Positions 20,997 to 24,454 of a stretch of 24,454 nucleotides of DNA are shown one piece after another. The stretch spans positions 1 to 24,454 of the IMG/VR virus record IMGVR_UViG_3300022687_000031; one strand, given 5' to 3'. Origin of the DNA: a virus. The notes beneath the pieces are model-generated. The model saw only the letters and a program-made list of their open reading frames with translations, did not search any database and was not told where the DNA came from. Within the stretch, counting starts at the first letter, position 1. Each line of letters opens with the position of its first letter. Both the position numbers and the translations under genes were made by a program.

Positions 20997-21860
20997 ATGA
21001 CATGGACATCTGCAATACCGATATTGTTGGGTTGCTTTTTTTATTGCGCAATAATTATATGGATTTTGTGGCCTATTCTCACGCGTCCGTCTGAGGCTCG
21101 CAACTATAAGCTACGCATCGCCTTTGGACTTTACATGCTCGGCACAGTCTTAATTCCTTTCCTAGGGGCTCCATTCATCATTTTGGGTATGCTCACCAAA
21201 GTGCATCCCTTTTTGCTTGCTCCCCTCCACACAAAATATCTGATCGCTGCAGCCTACGCGCAGATTGAGAATGTTTACAGGCTGAAGACTGGCAATGCCC
21301 TAACAATCGAGGTCGAGTACGCTTTTGAAGTTACCGGCCATCTACATAAGGCTACCAAGACATATTATTGCTTCCAAAAGCGTTCCGTATCCCCAATGAC
21401 GGACAGAGCAATTGGCTCCATGCTTATGGGACAAGTAAAAACTTTTGGGAAACAGACTGTCGCAATCGGCACTCCCCTTCATATGAAGCTTCCAGATGGG
21501 GAAACGATCAGTGCTGAGAACAAACAAACGCTCTGCCGAGTGTTGCAAAACAGCGGGTGGGAAGCCGGCAAACCCATCGTCAAAAAATGGCCAGATGAAA
21601 CAAAAATATACCTTATCGATGAAGTTGGGAAACAAACGCAGATTATTGAGTTCTATTTGGTCAATCAGGCCCTATCACATGGTGTCATTTCGGCTTTCCC
21701 GCCAATTCTGAAGTCGGTTCGAAAAGTTCCCGCAACGGATACCATCGCTTTCAGTGAAATGTCGCCTTTTCCGGTTCAAGGTAAAACTACTCAGATGCCC
21801 CCTGCCATTAAAGAAGCTATGTCGAACCGTCATGTCATTCTGAAATCGGTCGGCCTTTGA
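20997..21860 (+). CDS. Unrecognised two-TM membrane protein, AT-rich cargo
   Basis: A 287-residue protein that I cannot place in a family. Two N-terminal membrane helices (about residues 7-28, IPILLGCFFYCAIIIWILWP, and 42-66, GLYMLGTVLIPFLGAPFIIL) are followed by a soluble domain of about 220 residues with alternating strand-like segments (LTIEVEYAFEVTGHLHKATK, QTVAIGTPLHMKLPDG, TQIIEFYLVN) and no obvious catalytic motif. Codon use is far more AT-rich than the phage genes, which suggests separate acquisition. No clear ribosome binding site precedes the ATG. It lies after the lysis genes in the same direction, a usual site for moron genes such as superinfection-exclusion proteins, but nothing specific supports that role. 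Confidence 0.6.
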   Translation: MTWTSAIPILLGCFFYCAIIIWILWPILTRPSEARNYKLRIAFGLYMLGTVLIPFLGAPFIILGMLTKVHPFLLAPLHTKYLIAAAYAQIENVYRLKTGNALTIEVEYAFEVTGHLHKATKTYYCFQKRSVSPMTDRAIGSMLMGQVKTFGKQTVAIGTPLHMKLPDGETISAENKQTLCRVLQNSGWEAGKPIVKKWPDETKIYLIDEVGKQTQIIEFYLVNQALSHGVISAFPPILKSVRKVPATDTIAFSEMSPFPVQGKTTQMPPAIKEAMSNRHVILKSVGL

Positions 21861-22265
21861 AATAAGACTCATAAAAGAAAGTCACGGAGCGACAAGACAG
21901 TGAGCTGAGCAAAACTAGATCTGAGTGAAAAGCTAATGTCCGCTATTGGCACGAAGCTGCCATGAAAGACTCGCCTGCTGGAACGTCCTCTTTCGGGCGA
22001 AGGTAAAGTTTGCCCCCACGTCGTATTTGGGGGCGCGAAGCTGACATAAACGGCTCGCTTGCTGACACGTCCGATTGGGCGTGGGCAAAGTCGGGAAACT
22101 GCGACTGACATGGGGGCGCGGAGCGGACTTGCCCGGAAAGCGGGCATCGTTGCTTTTGTGTCGTTGAGGAAATCCATGCCGCCGGCGGGAGCAGCCAGAG
22201 ACGCGGTCAAACTGACCCTCTGGTCAGTCATCATGATGGATCGAAATAATTGGCATGCAAAATTG
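21861..22265. other. Intergenic stretch with degenerate tandem repeats
   Basis: No gene is supported on either strand. The overlapping frames here are low-complexity shadows. Most of it consists of degenerate repeat units (next entry). The remainder, about 22140-22265, shows nothing recognisable. Confidence 0.5.
21948..22135. repeat. Degenerate ~83-base repeats with CGAAGCKGRCAT core
   Basis: Unit 1 (from 21948) and unit 2 (from 22032) align over about 65 bases: GGCACGAAGCTGCCATGAAA versus GGCGCGAAGCTGACATAAAC, then CTCGCCTGCTGGAACGTCC versus CTCGCTTGCTGACACGTCC. A partial third unit begins at 22114 (GGCGCGGAGCGGACTTG). Spacings are 84 and 82 bases. Further isolated cores lie at 20844-20856 and 22818-22830, and a reverse-oriented one at 21935-21944 (AATGTCCGCT). 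Confidence 0.6.
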
Positions 22266-22568
22266 CTAGTGGACGGCGTTGTTCTTAACTGCGCTTGGAA
22301 GAGCAATAAGTTGATCCACGAAATCTTCCGTTGCCTGCTTATTGCCTATCAGGCCCATATGTTCTGTTTCAAGCCACCACAGATACTCGAAAATTTCATG
22401 TCTGGGCCTGCGGGAAATCAGCAATTTATAAATTGATGAAACGTACTGATCATATTCATTCTTCGCTTGGTCAATGTCACGGATTCCAATTGGATCCCAA
22501 TCAGTGCGCAAAACCTCTTTAATTGCATGTTGAAGAGTTCCTGCAAGTATCGTTTTATTTGAGATCAT
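22266..22568 (-). CDS. Small conserved protein of unknown function (DWDPIGI motif)
   Basis: Minus-strand gene of 100 residues. I take the start at the second methionine (MISNKTIL) because the reverse strand has AGAGGTG a few bases before it. The ATG at 22589 would add seven residues. It contains TDWDPIGIRDIDQAKNEYDQ, YVSSIYKLL, EIFEYLWWLETEHMGLI and a C-terminal helix. The WDPIGI...EYDxYxxxIYxLL pattern recurs in small acidic proteins of many bacteria, often near toxins or mobile DNA, with no established function. Alone among the larger genes here it runs against the phage genes, and it shares their AT-rich neighbour's composition, so it is probably part of an acquired segment. Confidence 0.65.
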   Translation of the reverse strand: MISNKTILAGTLQHAIKEVLRTDWDPIGIRDIDQAKNEYDQYVSSIYKLLISRRPRHEIFEYLWWLETEHMGLIGNKQATEDFVDQLIALPSAVKNNAVH

Positions 22569-22958
22569 GGAGCACCTCTTGCAGCTCATCCTGCTAGCAT
22601 CAACTCTAACGCGAACTCGATTTGATCTGTAGCGCTTATGACACAGATAGATCGACAGCCCAAGGGCACTAGGACGCTCTTTCCTTGTATTTGTCCTTTT
22701 CTACCCGCCAGCTATCGTCCTCCAGCCTACAGCCTACAACTTGGCGCCACGCTTGTTCGTTTGGATTTCCGCTTATGAGAGTCCAGCGCGGCCGATCCAA
22801 TGACCGGCATGCGGGCGCGAAGCGGAAGTTCACCACATCGGTTCAGCCGATGCACATTTATGAGTATACCGCCTAAGCGTAGCGCTTCTGACAAATCCGA
22901 GTTCCCGTTGACGTTCATCACATGGCATGATGCCGGCGAGGGGAGTACAGGAGTCGTC
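22569..22958. other. Divergent intergenic region between the minus-strand gene and gam
   Basis: No gene supported. It holds the promoters for two divergent genes, but no clear sigma-70 pair was found: TTGACG at 22908-22913 is a fair -35 for gam without a good -10 at 17 bases. A 15-base near-repeat, GTAGCGCTTATGACA (22629-22643) and GTAGCGCTTCTGACA (22879-22893), and one degenerate CGAAGCGGAAGTT core (22818-22830) are present. Confidence 0.45.
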
Positions 22959-23489
22959 ATGAGCAGCCAGGCTGTCAAAACCCTCAGCCCAACCGCGCGC
23001 CAGATCGGCGATATCGGCGAGATCGATCGCAAGCTCGCCAGGATCCAGTCCACCCTCGATACCGCGACCGCGAAGGCGAAGGAGAAGGCGGAGAAGACCG
23101 CCGCTCCGCTGATCGTCCAGCGTGAGAAGCTGGTCGACAAGGTGAAGCAGTACTGCAACGACAATCGCGACGAGCTGACCGAGCGCGGCAAGCGCAAGTT
23201 CGCCGATTTCCCGACCGGCCGGGTGAGTTGGCGCAAGGGGCGGCCCAAGCTCGAGTTCCCAAAGGACGACGAGGACCGCATCGTCATCGACCTGAAATCC
23301 GCGAAGCTGAAACGCTTCGTGCGCGTGAAGGAGACGGTGAATGTCAAGGCGATCCTCGACGCCGGCGACAAGATCATCGAGAAGGTGACGGCGATCGACG
23401 GTGTCACGCATGTCCCTGCCGGCGAGACTTTCAACGTCGATCCGGTTCAGGTGGATCTCGCGACGAAGTCGAAGGGCGCGGCGAAGTAG
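22959..23489 (+). CDS. gam: Mu-type host-nuclease inhibitor Gam
   Basis: A 176-residue protein (Mu Gam is 174). AGGAG at about 22949-22953 and the following ATG at 22959 fix the start. An in-frame ATG at 22800 has no binding site and would add a non-conserved, AT-rich stretch. A long helical region (residues 15-75, IGEIDRKLARIQSTLDTATA and KEKAEKTAAPLIVQREKLVD) is followed by the conserved core FADFPTGRVSWRKGRPKLE and the C-terminal GVTHVPAGETFNVDPVQ, all typical of the family. Gam dimers bind duplex DNA ends, in the manner of Ku, and protect them from exonucleases. In Mu it belongs to the early region beside transposition genes. Here it stands alone, with phage-like GC content, beyond an AT-rich block. 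Confidence 0.88.
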   Translation: MSSQAVKTLSPTARQIGDIGEIDRKLARIQSTLDTATAKAKEKAEKTAAPLIVQREKLVDKVKQYCNDNRDELTERGKRKFADFPTGRVSWRKGRPKLEFPKDDEDRIVIDLKSAKLKRFVRVKETVNVKAILDAGDKIIEKVTAIDGVTHVPAGETFNVDPVQVDLATKSKGAAK

Positions 23490-23849
23490 ATCGCCTTGAG
23501 CTGATTTGCAGTCCGTTTTGACGCGGGCGATGGCAGGCTGACATACACGACGTTGATTGCAGACGCATGGGCCGATCACCATCGGCCGCGCGGGCGATCA
23601 AAACGCTAGGGGCGACGCGTGCGTGTGACGCTCTAAGAGCGGCCAAACCGTTCGTTGCACCAATTGCCTGACATTAGCGGTGATCCTGCCGCTCGACATC
23701 CTCTGGTCCCTGGCGCCATTAAAAATCGTAGTTCAAGGGAAGCGCGTGCGGGAAGGCGAACTTCGCCAGGTGCAACAGGCTCTCGCCCGAAATGCTTGCC
23801 GGTAAGCGCGGCGCGACAGCGCGCCCTGACGCGGCAGACCGCAATTGCG
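23490..23849. other. Non-coding stretch between gam and the small membrane-peptide gene
   Basis: About 360 bases without a supported gene. A short GC hairpin (GGCGCG, ACAG, CGCGCC, near 23808-23823) lacks a following T-run, so it is not called a terminator. No tRNA-like fold or attachment site was recognised. Confidence 0.5.
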
Positions 23850-23875
23850 GGAACCTAACCTCGCTTCTGAGTGTT
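23850..23875 (+). promoter_or_regulatory. Possible EcfG-type (general stress response) promoter
   Basis: GGAAC at 23850-23854 and TGTT at 23872-23875 are separated by 17 bases. The alphaproteobacterial EcfG consensus is GGAAC-N16/17-CGTT, so this differs at one base. It lies 30 bases before the start codon of the small gene downstream, a normal distance. Single-site matches of this kind do occur by chance. Confidence 0.45.
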
Positions 23876-23904
23876 CGTGGGACAGCCAACCCAAGGAGAT
23901 TTCT

Positions 23905-23976
23905 ATGCCTGCGATCATCATGTGGCTACTGGGCGTGCCGCTTGTCGTCATCGTCCTACTTTATCTGGTTTTTTAG
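23905..23976 (+). CDS. 23-residue single-helix membrane peptide
   Basis: ATG at 23905 follows a near-ideal Shine-Dalgarno, AAGGAGA at 23893-23899, by five bases. The product, MPAIIMWLLGVPLVVIVLL followed by YLVF, is one continuous hydrophobic helix with Trp7, a Gly-Val-Pro kink and no charged residues, long enough to cross the membrane once. Very short proteins of this MxxxIMWLLGVPL type are, as I recall, widespread unnamed genes in alphaproteobacteria. The strong binding site and possible stress promoter upstream support a real gene. Function unknown; a modulator of a membrane complex is a guess from size alone. Confidence 0.7.
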   Translation: MPAIIMWLLGVPLVVIVLLYLVF

Positions 23977-23978
23977 TT

Positions 23979-23996
23979 CCGCCGGATGGCCGGCGG
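23979..23996. other. GC-rich hairpin after the membrane-peptide gene
   Basis: CCGCCGG (23979-23985) and CCGGCGG (23990-23996) form a 7-bp stem with loop ATGG, two bases after the TAG. The T-run lies before the stem on the + strand, not after it, so it is not a standard intrinsic terminator. It may still protect the 3' end of the short mRNA. Confidence 0.4.
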
Positions 23997-24166
23997 TGTA
24001 GCGCGTGATTCTCAAAACGACGATTACGAGTCTTTCGGAGTGACGGGCGACGGAAAGTCGATAATTTTTCGATTCGAATGCTCGAAATCCCGCCCAAGCA
24101 TTGCGGCTGCCGCACCGTCGATCTCTTACCTGTCGCCGTCGAGCACGGGCATCCCGAACGTGCACC

Positions 24167-24454
24167 TTACCGGACATCGCGAACGCGGTCGCGGTCATTC
24201 CCCCACCTTCCCCCTGCAGCGAAATAAGCCTTCTCGGCCTCGAGCGCGGCTTCGCGCGCGCTGTCGGCGTAGCCTACGCCGGCCTTGCGCATTGCAACAC
24301 CCACCTCCCACCACCAGCGGCGGTCCTGTGGTCCGCCGACCGCCAGATAGATCCGGCAATAGTCGTTGCCGTTGCGAGCGATGAAGTCATTATCCTGGTC
24401 CTGCCAGGTCCTGGTCCAGCGCAGGCGGAAGGCGCTATCTGGGATCTCGGTCAC
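24167..24454 (-). CDS. Small hypothetical protein, possibly complete, at window edge
   Basis: A minus-strand frame of 95 residues runs from the last base of the window (GTG read on the reverse strand) to a TAA at 24167-24169. It may begin at that GTG or continue outside. It has RLRWTRTWQDQDNDFIARNG, CRIYLAVGGPQDRRWWWEVG and a helix with GYADSAREAALEAEKAYFAA. The WxxTWxxxDxDFxAR and GYADSAREAALxAE pattern is known to me from unnamed small proteins of alphaproteobacteria. High GC and opposite orientation to the phage genes suggest that it is host sequence, so the prophage or its remnant may end before this point. Confidence 0.6.
   Translation of the reverse strand: MTEIPDSAFRLRWTRTWQDQDNDFIARNGNDYCRIYLAVGGPQDRRWWWEVGVAMRKAGVGYADSAREAALEAEKAYFAAGGRWGNDRDRVRDVR

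Noticed and set aside
21869-22436. Overlapping frames of 145 (minus) and 125 (plus) codons
   Set aside because: They cover degenerate intergenic repeats and partly the antisense of the minus-strand small gene. Neither has a ribosome binding site or recognisable motifs.
22908-22937. Sigma-70 promoter for gam
   Set aside because: TTGACG is a fair -35, but the hexamers at 16-18 bases spacing do not resemble TATAAT, so it is mentioned only in the region note.
23500-23900. Possible tRNA or attachment site near the right end
   Set aside because: No cloverleaf or T-loop/anticodon arrangement was found and no direct repeat of an att type could be matched within the window.

Overview
The window carries the late half of a tailed-phage genome (almost certainly a prophage) in a GC-rich alphaproteobacterium, followed by about 4 kb of accessory or host-border DNA. 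Every gene from 1 to 20469 is on the + strand, closely packed, and often joined by ATGA or TGATG stop/start overlaps. The alphaproteobacterial assignment is an inference. It rests on high GC, on a GGAAC-N17-TGTT motif resembling EcfG (general stress sigma factor) promoters, and on degenerate GC-rich intergenic repeats. No integrase, transposase, repressor or portal/terminase gene lies in the window, so the phage extends past the left edge.

Head (1-3385): the C-terminus of an S49-type capsid protease, a long lambda gpD-like decoration protein, a lambda gpE-like major capsid protein, a candidate head-tail joining protein and a candidate tail terminator. Contractile tail in Mu gene order (3397-13573): DUF2635 (gp38-like), sheath, tube, tail assembly chaperone with a clear -1 frameshift signal, tape measure, DNA-circularisation protein N, hub (gp44-like), gp45-, gp46-, gp47- and gp48-like baseplate proteins. 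The particle is therefore predicted to be a myovirus with a lambda-type head and a Mu-type tail.

Host-recognition module (13603-18807): three fibre-like proteins share an N-terminal segment. The first has three exact-period 65-residue repeats. The other two are tandem paralogues, each with four 37-residue stalk repeats followed by seven 43-44-residue repeats that form a predicted seven-bladed beta-propeller. In each, a strand before blade 1 appears to close the ring. Repeats inside each paralogue resemble one another more than their counterparts in the sister gene.

Lysis cassette (18817-20469): a membrane/coiled-coil protein, a holin, a SAR-type GH24 endolysin, an inner-membrane spanin and an overlapping outer-membrane lipoprotein spanin.

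Right region (20470-24454): visibly more AT-rich up to about 22.95 kb. It holds a 167-bp MITE-like element with perfect inverted ends, an unrecognised two-TM protein gene, a family of degenerate intergenic repeats and a small minus-strand gene. A GC-rich Mu-type gam gene follows, standing apart from any early operon. Next come a 23-codon membrane-peptide gene behind a possible stress promoter and a small minus-strand gene running to the window edge. The strongest leads are the paired propeller fibres, the textbook frameshift signal, the palindromic terminator inside the tube gene's stop codon, and the tiny membrane-peptide gene.
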